Assembly: GCA_020072785.1 (NCBI GenBank) | Contig: JAIQGG010000002.1 | Span: forward strand, 868,001-932,000 | Origin: Terriglobia bacterium | GTDB lineage: Bacteria; Acidobacteriota; Terriglobia; Acidiferrales; UBA7541 | DNA length: 64,000 nucleotides | Reading direction: 5' to 3' | In this document: positions 36,332 through 44,853 of the stretch, one piece after another | How the letters are laid out: every line of letters begins with the position of its first letter | Position numbering within the stretch: position 1 is the stretch's first letter | The notes under the pieces: generated by a model | Told to the model about the DNA's origin: nothing | The model's input: only the letters and a program-made list of their open reading frames with translations | The model's database searches: none | Position numbers and translations under genes: made by a program

Positions 36332-37417
36332 TTACAGATCGTGGATGTGCGCCAGGCGGAAGGGCGATTCCAGATTGCGGCGTAACTCGGCCCAGTCGGT
36401 CTCCGGAATGGCATGGAAGACCTCGACGACCTGGGGATCAAATTGCGTGCCAGAGCAGCGCAGGATCTCGTCGCGGGCGTGGGTAAGGGTCAGGGCTTTG
36501 CGATAAGGGCGGTCGGAGATCATGGCATCCATAGCATCGGCGATGGCGAAAATGCGCGCCCCGAGGGGAATCTCTTCGCCCTTCAGGCCGCGCGGATAGC
36601 CCGTGCCGTCGAAGAACTCCTGGTGCGCCAGGACGATTTCCGCGGCATCGCGCAGAAAGGGAATGCGCGTGAGCATGTTGTAGCCGATATCGCAATGCGT
36701 GCGCATGATCTGCTTCTCGGCATCATCGAGCGGGCCCGGCTTGCGCAGGACGCCATCGGGGATGGCCATCTTGCCGATGTCGTGGAGAAAGGCGGCACGC
36801 GCCAGGACGGGAAGAGATTCGGGCGAAAGCTGCATGGCCTTGGCGATATAGATGGTAAAGGCGGTGACGCGCTGGCAGTGGCCTTCGGTTTCCGCGTCGC
36901 GGAGGTCGAGTGCGCTGCCCAGGGCTTCCAAGGTGTCGTCGTAGGACTGCTCGAGCTGGGTGAGAGTGCCGGAGAGCTGCGCGGTGCGCTCCTCGACGAG
37001 TTCTTCGAGGTTGCGTTGATAATTACGGTTTTCGAGGACCAGGTGGCGGTGCTGCAGGGCGCGGCGCACACCGAGGAAAAGCTGGTCCTTCTCGAAGGGC
37101 TTGAGGATGTAGTCGTAGGCACCGCGGCGAATGGCTTCCAGAGCCGTGGTGATGTCATGCATGGCGGTGACCATGATCACCGGTACATCCGGGTCATGCT
37201 GGCGCAGCCATTCGAGCAGGCGGATGCCGTCCATCTCCGGCATGATCATGTCACTCAAGACCAGGTCGGGAGCAAATTTCGGGATCATCTCCTGGGCCAC
37301 TCGCCCATTGTTTGCGGTCGCGCACTGGAAGCCCTGGGCCTCCAGCATTGTGGAGACGACTTCGCGGATCGGTTCTTCGTCGTCCACGATCAGGATTTTT
37401 TCGGTTTCCACGGTCAA
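36332..37417 (-). CDS. Response regulator with HD-GYP phosphodiesterase output (RpfG-like)
   Basis: 361 residues. Receiver domain 1-125: ILIVDDEEPIREVV, phosphoacceptor Asp in LVLSDMIMPEMDG, YDYILKPF. A coiled linker (about 125-170) leads to the HD-GYP domain: AAFLHDIGKMAIPDG, HCDIGYNML, HQEFFDGTGYPRGLKGEEIP. It hydrolyses cyclic di-GMP, probably when phosphorylated. It is divergent from the large hybrid kinase gene across a 240-base gap, so the two may form a signalling pair. A PilZ effector gene is also in the window. Confidence 0.93.
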   Translation of the reverse strand: MTVETEKILIVDDEEPIREVVSTMLEAQGFQCATANNGRVAQEMIPKFAPDLVLSDMIMPEMDGIRLLEWLRQHDPDVPVIMVTAMHDITTALEAIRRGAYDYILKPFEKDQLFLGVRRALQHRHLVLENRNYQRNLEELVEERTAQLSGTLTQLEQSYDDTLEALGSALDLRDAETEGHCQRVTAFTIYIAKAMQLSPESLPVLARAAFLHDIGKMAIPDGVLRKPGPLDDAEKQIMRTHCDIGYNMLTRIPFLRDAAEIVLAHQEFFDGTGYPRGLKGEEIPLGARIFAIADAMDAMISDRPYRKALTLTHARDEILRCSGTQFDPQVVEVFHAIPETDWAELRRNLESPFRLAHIHDL

Positions 37418-37660
37418 GGACTCCCGGCAGCCATTATATGGGACAGCACACGATTGTATGCGTGGTCTTGCTCAGTTAGAAAATAGCGTGTTACGGTCAA
37501 GCACGGGCATTCATTCCGGCTGGTTGTGGGAAATTGCAGGAACCACGGCGGCAGCCCGCCTGTATAGGGTGTTTCCACTCGGAGGCCCATCATCGTCTGG
37601 CACAGCCAAGACCTGCTCGGATTCGCGTTCTTCGAGGTCACCGCCTTCCTCGTTCTGCTC

Positions 37661-40600
37661 GTGCTCTTTGTGCTTTTGCGGCGCAATCACCGGTCGAGCT
37701 ATTTCCAGACGTGGGTGGCGGGCTGGGCGTGTCTTACGATCGCCAGCTTCGCGGAGCTGTTATCCGTATTGCAGGTGTCCGCTCTGCCGCTGCTGCGGCT
37801 GATCCATCTGGCCGGGGAGCTGGCCGCCGTCCTGCTCTTTCTGGCCGCGGTGGTGCAATACACAGCGACCAGCGCGCGGTTTCTCTGGCAGCTGTTCCCG
37901 CTCGCCGGGCTGCTCTTCGCCAGCGTGTTTTATCTGGAGTGCGCGACGCCCGCGGGATTCGGTCAGATGCGCTGGGAGACGGCGTGGCTGCAGGTGACAG
38001 TTTTTCTCTGCGCAAGTTTCCTGCTGTGGCGGCATGCGCTCTCCTCGAAGAAAATCGGAGTTGCGCTGCTGGCGGCAGCCTTTTTGCTAAGCGGGTTGCA
38101 CTCTCTGGACCGCCCCCTGTGGCCCGATCACCCCATCTTTCTTCTGCGTCTGGCGTTTGACCACCTGCTGTCGGTGGCGCTGGGAACGGCGATGGCGGTT
38201 CTGGTGCTGGAAGAAGCGCGGACGCGGACCGAAGACCTGAATGACAAGCTGCGCCGGCTGACGCTGCTGACGACCGCGAGCACACAGACACTCTCCGTGC
38301 AGGAGGTGCTGAACAAGGTTCTGAACAATCTGGTGGAGAGCCTCGGGGTGACGCACGGGGTGATACGTATCCTGGAAGGAGAGGGAGATGCGGCGGAACT
38401 CGTGACGCGGAGTTCCGTGGGCTTCGATCCCTCCTATCACCAGAAATATGGGCGGATCTCCATCCTGCGGCCGTGGACCCGCATGGTGCTCAACGATCGA
38501 TTTGTGCTGCAGGCCCCCGATGATTCGACGGACGATCTGACACGCGAACGCATGCTCGAGAGCGGCACTACGCAGATGGCCAGCGTGCCGCTGCCCGGGA
38601 AAGAAGGGCCGCTGGGAATCGTAGCCGTCGGATCGTTTCGGCCGATGAAATTTCAGGAAGACGAAGTCGCTTTCATGGCCAACGCGGCGAATCTGCTGGG
38701 CCTGACGCTGCAGAACGTGAACCTCTTCGAGCAGGTGGCTAGGATCCAGCAGCAGTGGGCCAACACGTTCGATTCCATCGGTGACCCCGTTTTCGTGCAC
38801 GACCGGGGGTTCCGCGTGGTGCGCTTCAATCGCCGGCTGGCACATCATCTGGGCCGGGACGAGGCGGCCTTGAACGGCCGCACGATCGGTGAGATTTTTC
38901 AGCGGCGCAACGCGAATTTTCAGGATTGCCCGTATTGCGAAGGGGTCGCCGGAGAAGGGGATGATCCCGACCCGTGGCTGCGCGGGTACTTCCTGGCCTC
39001 CAACTCCACCTATGCCGATCCCGATGGCAAGCCGCTGGGAACGGTGCACATCCTGCGGGATATCAGCGCCCGCAAACGCGCGGAAGAGAAATACCGGTCG
39101 CTAATTTCTAGCGTGCAGGAGGGCGTGTTTATCTCGACGCCCCAGGGGAAATTCCTGGATTTCAATGATGCATTTCTGCGGATGACCGGACATGAGAGCC
39201 GGGAAGAGCTGCTGCGGGCGGAGATTCCCTCGCTGTACGTGAATATCGCGGACCGCGAGCGGCTGCGCAGGCTGCTCCAGGACCACGGGAGCGTGGCCGA
39301 TTTCGAATTTGAAATGCGGCGCAAGGACGGCGAAGTGCGCACGGTTGTCGAATCGTCCACCGCCGTGCGGGACAGCGCGGGGAATGTGACGGCGTACCAG
39401 GGCTTCCTGCTGGACATCACGGAACGCAAACGTGCCGAGCAGGAGGTCCGCCGGCGCAACCGGGAGCTGATGGTGCTCAATTCCATCGGGCAGACCCTCA
39501 ACGAGTCGCTGGATCTTGGCGATTCCGCACACCGGACTCTGGGCCAGCTCCTGGAACTGTTTCATCTGGACGTGTCGTCCCTGTACCTGCTGGACGAGAC
39601 GCGGACGAAGCTGCGGCGGATCGCGGGGGTGGGACATCGCAGCGAATTCGCGAGGCATGTCCAGCCGGTTCCGATTCAGGCGAACCTGTTGGAGCACATC
39701 CGGGCCGTGCGGGCCACCTTCCTCTCGATGCAGGGGCTGCCCCTGCCGCAGGTGTTCCGGGAGATCGAGAGCAAAGAAGAGATTGTCAGCGCCTATATCC
39801 TGGTGCTGTGGTCGAAAGACCGGGTCATCGGGGGTCTTTTCGTGGGCAGCCGAACACCGCGGGAGTTTTCTCCGGCGGACATCAATTTGTTGGTGGCCCT
39901 GGGAGGCCAGCTGGCCAGCGCCGTCGAGAAGTCGCTGCTGTTCGAAGAAACGAGGCAGGCCTACGACGATCTACGGCGCGCGCAGGAACAGCTGCTGCAC
40001 AACGAGAAGATGGCCGCGGTGGGACAGCTGATCTCCGGGGTGGCGCACGAACTGAACAATCCCCTGACGGCCATCCTCGGCTACAGCCAGCTGTTGAGCT
40101 CCAGCGGGCAGCCGGGAACTCAGGCCGTGGAGTACGCCGAGAAGCTCTACAAGCAAGCACAGCGCACCCATCGCATCGTGCAGAACCTGCTGAGTTTTGC
40201 GCGGCAACACAAGCCGGAACGGGTTCCGGTGCGGCTGAACCAGGTGATCGAAGATACCGTGGCTCTGCGGGATTACGATCTGCGGGTGAACAACATCCGC
40301 CTGCACCTGGAACTGGCGCCGGATCTGCCGGTTACCGCGGCAGACCCCCACCAGTTACAGCAGGTCTTCCTGAACCTGGTGAACAACGCGGTAGACGCGA
40401 TTCTGGAGCAAGGGAAAGAAGGGGACATCTGGGTGCGCACGCGGAGCGAAGCCGCAGGGCTGGTCGTGGAGATCGCCGACAGCGGTCCGGGCGTGCAGGA
40501 TCCTTCGAAAGTATTCGATCCCTTCTATACGACCAAGCCGGTGGGCAAGGGAACCGGGCTGGGTTTGAGCATCTGTTACGGGATTGTGAGCGAACACGGC

Positions 40601-41110
40601 GGTGCCATCCGCGTGCGCAACGCGCCGCCACTCGGGGCCGCGTTCACCATTGAACTGCCATTCCTGGCGGCAGAGAAGGTGGAAAAGCCGGCGGTACGGC
40701 CGGCGGCAGCCGCGAAAGAGGGTCGGATCCTGCTGGTGGATGGCGATGAGTCCGTGCTGGAAGCGGTGGGCGAAACACTGCGCCGACGCGAGCATCAAGT
40801 GCTGACGGCGCAAACCGCGGAGCGCGCTCTGGAGCTCCTCACCAGGAAGGAGTTCGACCTGGTGCTGGTAGACGCGCATTTTTCGGGCGAGCACGACGCC
40901 ACGGGCTTCTTTCGATGGCTGGCGGCGAAACGGCCGGGACTGGCAAAACATCTGGTGGTAATGCGCTCGGCTGCGCCGGCGGCCGGGAATGGCCACCAGC
41001 GGGAAGTGCAGGGCATGCGCATCCTGCAGAAGCCGTTTAAGGCTACGGAGTTGATTGCAGCTGTGGAGGAAGTGCTAAACCAGATTCATGCCGCGCCGCT
41101 CGTCCCCTGA
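37661..41110 (+). CDS. Membrane hybrid sensor histidine kinase (7TM-like, GAF, PAS, PAS, GAF, HisKA, HATPase, receiver)
   Basis: 1149 residues from the first standard start, GTG 37661. N-terminal membrane helices occupy about 1-190. Then come a GAF (about 200-370), a PAS containing CPYC (about 375-470), a second PAS (475-590), and a second GAF (600-760). The phosphoacceptor His is in SGVAHELNNPLTAILGYSQ (about 795), followed by HATPase motifs VFLNLVNNAVDAI, DSGPGVQ and GKGTGLGLSI. The receiver starts near 1025 (ILLVDGDES, LVLVDAHF, QKPF). The start is odd: the frame is open back to a TAG at 37565-37567 and encodes a further membrane helix (FAFFEVTAFLVLLVLFV) with no ATG, GTG or TTG upstream of it. 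GGAGG (37581-37585) precedes ATC codons at 37589 and 37592. Confidence 0.92.
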   Translation: MLFVLLRRNHRSSYFQTWVAGWACLTIASFAELLSVLQVSALPLLRLIHLAGELAAVLLFLAAVVQYTATSARFLWQLFPLAGLLFASVFYLECATPAGFGQMRWETAWLQVTVFLCASFLLWRHALSSKKIGVALLAAAFLLSGLHSLDRPLWPDHPIFLLRLAFDHLLSVALGTAMAVLVLEEARTRTEDLNDKLRRLTLLTTASTQTLSVQEVLNKVLNNLVESLGVTHGVIRILEGEGDAAELVTRSSVGFDPSYHQKYGRISILRPWTRMVLNDRFVLQAPDDSTDDLTRERMLESGTTQMASVPLPGKEGPLGIVAVGSFRPMKFQEDEVAFMANAANLLGLTLQNVNLFEQVARIQQQWANTFDSIGDPVFVHDRGFRVVRFNRRLAHHLGRDEAALNGRTIGEIFQRRNANFQDCPYCEGVAGEGDDPDPWLRGYFLASNSTYADPDGKPLGTVHILRDISARKRAEEKYRSLISSVQEGVFISTPQGKFLDFNDAFLRMTGHESREELLRAEIPSLYVNIADRERLRRLLQDHGSVADFEFEMRRKDGEVRTVVESSTAVRDSAGNVTAYQGFLLDITERKRAEQEVRRRNRELMVLNSIGQTLNESLDLGDSAHRTLGQLLELFHLDVSSLYLLDETRTKLRRIAGVGHRSEFARHVQPVPIQANLLEHIRAVRATFLSMQGLPLPQVFREIESKEEIVSAYILVLWSKDRVIGGLFVGSRTPREFSPADINLLVALGGQLASAVEKSLLFEETRQAYDDLRRAQEQLLHNEKMAAVGQLISGVAHELNNPLTAILGYSQLLSSSGQPGTQAVEYAEKLYKQAQRTHRIVQNLLSFARQHKPERVPVRLNQVIEDTVALRDYDLRVNNIRLHLELAPDLPVTAADPHQLQQVFLNLVNNAVDAILEQGKEGDIWVRTRSEAAGLVVEIADSGPGVQDPSKVFDPFYTTKPVGKGTGLGLSICYGIVSEHGGAIRVRNAPPLGAAFTIELPFLAAEKVEKPAVRPAAAAKEGRILLVDGDESVLEAVGETLRRREHQVLTAQTAERALELLTRKEFDLVLVDAHFSGEHDATGFFRWLAAKRPGLAKHLVVMRSAAPAAGNGHQREVQGMRILQKPFKATELIAAVEEVLNQIHAAPLVP

Positions 41111-41653
41111 AGCCGGTTCCAGCGCCTGCAAGGCGCGCTCTCCCATTTCCGCCATGGCCGCATCTAGCCGGGCGGAAAGTGCTCCGACCATCTCCGTCAC
41201 TCGCTGCAGCTGCCACTGTGGCCTAAGCCCCAGCAGGAACATTCCCCGAACCATCTGATAGCGGCATTCGAAACATACCGCCAGCCACAGGCGCTCGGCT
41301 TCCTGGCGCGCCGCGACTTCCGGGGAGAGCGCGGCCAAGACGCGCGCCAGCCAGAGCAGGCCGCGCAGGTCCCGGTGCAGGGCGTCCAGGTATTCTATGG
41401 CTGCGCGGCGGCGGTCCGCGGTGGCACGCCGTGCCAGTTTGGCGGTGCCTCGGGCCGCAAGAAAAGCCCAGTCGGCCGGGGACAGCGCTTGCCGGATCTG
41501 GGGAAAATGAACGGCGTGGTGCAGCAAAGAGTCCGCGCCGAGGGACAGTTGCACAGAGGGATGGGGCTGCCCGCGGGATTGCCGCAGAGACCAGCCCAGG
41601 AGCGCCAACAGGGCAGCGACGAGCAGCACGAAGCTGAGGAATGTCCAGGTCAT
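41075..41653 (-). CDS. Hypothetical protein with one N-terminal membrane helix
   Basis: 192 residues. Helix at residues 3-20 (WTFLSFVLLVAALLALLGW), then a helical, Arg/Ala-rich part including LWLAVCFECRYQMVRGMFLL. Function not recognised. ATG 41653 overlaps the stop of the upstream membrane-protein gene (ATGA), so they are co-transcribed. Its last 36 bases overlap, tail to tail, the end of the hybrid kinase gene. Confidence 0.68.
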   Translation of the reverse strand: MTWTFLSFVLLVAALLALLGWSLRQSRGQPHPSVQLSLGADSLLHHAVHFPQIRQALSPADWAFLAARGTAKLARRATADRRRAAIEYLDALHRDLRGLLWLARVLAALSPEVAARQEAERLWLAVCFECRYQMVRGMFLLGLRPQWQLQRVTEMVGALSARLDAAMAEMGERALQALEPASGDERRGMNLV

Positions 41654-42441
41654 GAGTGCGGCGCCTCCGGCTTCCAGATCGAGAGAAGCTGCTCGTTGAG
41701 CACGCGCAGACGGAGATTGATCTCCGGAGAGAGTTGCCGGTAAAGCACGCCGTCCATCAGCGCCGGCTGTTTGATGGTGATGGGCACGGGGAACCGGAGC
41801 GCAGCAATCCAAATGGCAAGGCTGACCAGAAATGCAAACAACATAACCAAATTCCAGAGCGCGCTGTAGGCGAAAAGGTATTTCATGAGAAACGTGTTAT
41901 TGAGCACGATCGCACACGAATAAATGCAGAAGCCAACGGCGAGTGCGCGATCCGGCCCTGCCACCGCCATTCCGTAATAGCGCATAAAAACAAACAATAA
42001 AACAATCAAGCTGGCGATGGCCAGTTCCAGGCCGCGGTCCGCCGCGAAGATCGCTACTTCCCAGCGCCAGTTGGCGACAAGAAAAGAATAGCTGACGATA
42101 ACTGCAGCGCACACGGCGAGCATCCGCCAGGCGAGCGCCCAGACACCACGATAGCCGCCCAGGATTCGCCTGCACAGCTCTGCGATCGCCAGCGCCCGCG
42201 CGATTAGAGTCAGGCCCTGGGTGATCCAAGCGATCTGAAAGGATGCCACGGTCAAAAAACCCCATGAACGATAAGTCAACAGAAGGACAACGGCCTGTCC
42301 GAGGTTCAGCAGGATATACGCGGTGAAATGCGGGTAACGAGAATAATTCTGGTACCGGACAAGGAAAACGAGTAGCACAAGCAACCCCGCCTGACACAAC
42401 GCCCAGAGTGGGTTCTGGAGGATTGTAAGCTCTGCTACCAT
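41650..42441 (-). CDS. Polytopic membrane protein of unknown function
   Basis: 263 residues with about seven hydrophobic helices (for example CQAGLLVLLVFLVRYQNYSR, AVCAAVIVSYSFLVAN, GLELAIASLIVLLFVFMRY, LVMLFAFLVSLAIWIAALRF). It ends in a cytoplasmic tail (LNEQLLSIWKPEAPHS). ATG 42441 is chosen; TTG 42447 is an alternative. Coupled to the downstream gene. No conserved functional motif is recognised. Confidence 0.75.
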   Translation of the reverse strand: MVAELTILQNPLWALCQAGLLVLLVFLVRYQNYSRYPHFTAYILLNLGQAVVLLLTYRSWGFLTVASFQIAWITQGLTLIARALAIAELCRRILGGYRGVWALAWRMLAVCAAVIVSYSFLVANWRWEVAIFAADRGLELAIASLIVLLFVFMRYYGMAVAGPDRALAVGFCIYSCAIVLNNTFLMKYLFAYSALWNLVMLFAFLVSLAIWIAALRFPVPITIKQPALMDGVLYRQLSPEINLRLRVLNEQLLSIWKPEAPHS

Positions 42442-42562
42442 GCCCAAATCGTAGCATAGCGTTATGGGGCAGTAAATGAACGAACCTGGCCGCTACCCTG
42501 GAGCACGCAGGCTCCGGGAGGCTCGGCCAGTGCTGGTCGAGCCTCCGCAGGAAACTGCGGTT

Positions 42563-42811
42563 CTACGCCCCGGCCTGATGGCTTCCGGGCTTGGCGTGCG
42601 GGAACGGGGGCAGCGGGGAGCCGTCCGCACTCAAGATGGTCAAGCTGGGCTTGGCGTGCGGGAACGGGGGCAGCGGGGAGCCGTCCGCGGATTGCGGGTT
42701 CGCGTGGATGGCTGGGTTACTGGAAATGTGGTTGACCGAAGCAGCAACAGGGAGTAGGATGACCGCGGTAAGCAGGCACAGCACAGCACACAACTTAGTA
42801 GCTTGTTTCAT
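42563..42811 (-). CDS. Small exported peptide with duplicated SADGSPLPPFPHAKP motif
   Basis: 82 residues. Signal peptide of about 27 residues (LCAVLCLLTAVILLPVAAS). The mature part has two copies of SADGSPLPPFPHAKP separated by five residues, so the repeat is 20 codons (60 bases) long. AGGAGGAG sits 6-13 bases before ATG 42811, an unusually strong Shine-Dalgarno. The peptide could be a processed signal or surface peptide; function unknown. The 60-base repeat has near-identical copies, indicating recent amplification or gene conversion. Confidence 0.7.
   Translation of the reverse strand: MKQATKLCAVLCLLTAVILLPVAASVNHISSNPAIHANPQSADGSPLPPFPHAKPSLTILSADGSPLPPFPHAKPGSHQAGA
42587..42688. repeat. 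60-base tandem repeat inside the small peptide gene
   Basis: Bases 42587-42628 and 42647-42688 are identical over 42 bases, period 60. Because 60 is divisible by three, each unit encodes the same peptide. The remaining 18 bases between units differ. Confidence 0.9.
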
Positions 42812-42914
42812 GGTTGTACTCCTCCTGCGGGGACAGTGCGGGAAAACGGGGCGAGTCGCGCGAACGAGAAGAAAAGGTTCAGATATCGGAACAGATTCGG
42901 GAAAGGGACCGTGC

Positions 42915-43364
42915 GTGGAAATCCTTTCGCAGTTGCAACAAAACCGCCGGATCATTCACGATTTCACAGCCACGACGCTGGCGTCTATTCCGGGCTTCTA
43001 TGCTCGGCTGACTTACGTGGCCTCGTTGCGCGATCTATCCAGCGGAAACTACGAGCATGCCGGGCTGGAGGTCTTTTATCCGAAGGCGGCGGTACAGCAG
43101 GCGCTGGGGCAGTGCCACGAGGAGTTGTTCGAACGCATCCTGGAAATGCCGCTGGAAGCGCAGGAGAAGGATCTGCGGGGGTGCCTGAACGGCATGGAGA
43201 GCGGGTTGTGCGCCACGGTGGAGCACTGGCAGTCGCTCGAGTCTTATCGCATCCTGATGCCGGAGACCGCGCCGGACTATCTCAAGACGCTCTTCTGTTC
43301 GAATCTTCGGACTCTTCTGGAAATTCTTCAGCAGGACTGCCGGCCGGGTCATCGAGCCGCATAA
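42915..43364 (+). CDS. Hypothetical alpha-helical protein (149 aa)
   Basis: GTG 42915 (GGGAAAGGGA 5-14 bases upstream) begins VEILSQLQQNRRIIHDFTAT. Helical throughout, with HEELFERILEMPLEAQEKDL and SGLCATVEHWQSLESYR. No known domain. The frame is open from 42591 but that part is antisense to the small peptide gene. The last 83 bases overlap tail to tail with the LexA-like regulator gene. Confidence 0.65.
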   Translation: MEILSQLQQNRRIIHDFTATTLASIPGFYARLTYVASLRDLSSGNYEHAGLEVFYPKAAVQQALGQCHEELFERILEMPLEAQEKDLRGCLNGMESGLCATVEHWQSLESYRILMPETAPDYLKTLFCSNLRTLLEILQQDCRPGHRAA

Positions 43365-44082
43365 CCATCCCAATCACACGGCCGATCACTTCGGCATCGG
43401 CGGGAAACTGCCAGTGCTCCGGCGCATAGTGCGAGAGGGGATGGGGATGCATGACCAGCCGGGAGCCATCCATAGCAAACCAGCCGCAACGATAGCCGGA
43501 ACGCACATCCACGAAATAGATGGGGCGGTCGAACTCCGTACGCCACTCGCCATGCTCAACGCGGTTCACGGTGGTGTCCACGAGGACGATGCTGCCGGGG
43601 CGGAGCAGAGGCTCCATGCGGCGGTCGGAGAGGCCGATGAAGCCGTAGCAGTGCTGGCTTTGGCCCTTGTCCAGCGCCCCCTCGAAGTATCCCCAGCGCT
43701 CCACCATCCGGGAGAGGAATTCCGTGCGCCGGGGATCGAAGGCGGGATCAAAACGCAGGGGGACGCGCAGGGTGGCCGGCGGAGCGCTCAGATGGGTGAG
43801 GGGCGCGGGGAAGGAGGCGGCGTCGCGGAAGAATTCGTCGAGGGGAACATCGTACCAGCGGGAGATCTCCAGGGGGTTGAGATGGTAGATAGCCGCCAGG
43901 GAATAGAGTTTGTGCAGGCCGGGAACGACACCGTGATTCTCGATGTCCGCCAGGCGGCTGATACGAATGATCAGTTCGGAGCGCCCATGGCGTGCGGCCA
44001 GCTCGAAGCTGGTGCGTTCAACATCGCGATACGTCAAGCCAAGACGCTCACGAGCCTGCCGAAGGCGGAGACCTGGGTCCAT
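43282..44082 (-). CDS. XRE-type regulator with LexA/S24-like C-terminal domain
   Basis: 266 residues. HTH at about 1-60 (LRLRQARERLGLTYRDVER, VVPGLHKLYSLAAIYHLNP). The C-terminal half has the S24/LexA fold pattern RRMEPLLRPGSIVLVDTTVN. The nucleophilic Ser of the usual G-x-S-M-x-P motif is Arg here, and the catalytic Lys segment is not recognisable, so self-cleavage is unlikely. It would bind DNA and sense a signal by another route. ATG 44082 has GAGGAG 6 bases upstream; the frame is open to 44253. Confidence 0.78.
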   Translation of the reverse strand: MDPGLRLRQARERLGLTYRDVERTSFELAARHGRSELIIRISRLADIENHGVVPGLHKLYSLAAIYHLNPLEISRWYDVPLDEFFRDAASFPAPLTHLSAPPATLRVPLRFDPAFDPRRTEFLSRMVERWGYFEGALDKGQSQHCYGFIGLSDRRMEPLLRPGSIVLVDTTVNRVEHGEWRTEFDRPIYFVDVRSGYRCGWFAMDGSRLVMHPHPLSHYAPEHWQFPADAEVIGRVIGMVMRLDDPAGSPAEEFPEESEDSNRRAS

Positions 44083-44361
44083 CTTTCTCCTCGACCGTGC
44101 TTTCCGAGTGCTGGTGGGAGGATATAACACGAGTACTGGTTTGTTAAGGAAACAGAACAAAGCTCCAGATTTTCTGGGGAGACGCCCAAATGAGGTTTCG
44201 CGGGCGGTGTTGGCAGGTCGGGAAGGGCCTGGAGGGTGCCGTGGTGGCCGCAATCTTACAGGTTAGGAACGTCTCGCGTGGAGTTCAATTGACTCTGGTG
44301 GGAGTGGATGGGACCATCTAGGAGCGGCGGGGTCAGCTTCGACCGTCCTAGGCAGGCAGCG

Positions 44362-44805
44362 ATGAGCGGGGAGTACCACGTTCGGGACATCATGAGCGGC
44401 GCGCCGGTGACCATTGAGTCATCCGCGAGATTGCTGGATGCCGCGCTACTGCTGCGTTCTGCGTCGATCCGTCATCTCCTGGTGGTGGACGGGGAAACGC
44501 TGGTGGGAATTTTGTCCGATCGTGATCTGCAGCGCTATGCGCCGTCGCGGCTGGTGTCCATCACCGAGAAGGAGTACAACGCGGTCTTTGAAAATACGCT
44601 GGTGGGCCGGGTCATGACGCCGAATCCCCGCAGCATCGCCCCGACGGCCACGCTGCTGGAAGCCATTGCTTTGTTCCAAGAGATGCATCATGGATGCTTG
44701 CCGGTAGTAGACGGAGAGCACCTGGTGGGAATTCTTACGCGCTGGGATCTGGTCGAGGCGTTCCGTCAGGTGCTGAACGGCGAACTCGTGGGGCGCAAGG
44801 GCTGA
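44362..44805 (+). CDS. Tandem CBS-domain protein
   Basis: 147 residues, two CBS motifs: VRDIMSGAPVTIESSARLLD... HLLVVDGETLVGILSDRDL and VMTPNPRSIAPTATLLEAI... CLPVVDGEHLVGILTRWDL. Such stand-alone CBS pairs bind adenine nucleotides and act as regulatory sensors. ATG 44362; the frame is open from 44308. Confidence 0.88.
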   Translation: MSGEYHVRDIMSGAPVTIESSARLLDAALLLRSASIRHLLVVDGETLVGILSDRDLQRYAPSRLVSITEKEYNAVFENTLVGRVMTPNPRSIAPTATLLEAIALFQEMHHGCLPVVDGEHLVGILTRWDLVEAFRQVLNGELVGRKG

Positions 44806-44853
44806 TCCGGGCGCCGCTCGCGGCTCTCGCGAATCTGCTATTCTGTCTTTCCT

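Noticed and set aside
34099-36486. Long plus-strand frame antisense to the DegT, peroxiredoxin and zinc-ribbon genes
   Set aside because: It passes over three well-supported minus-strand genes, with no domain; it is a GC-rich shadow.
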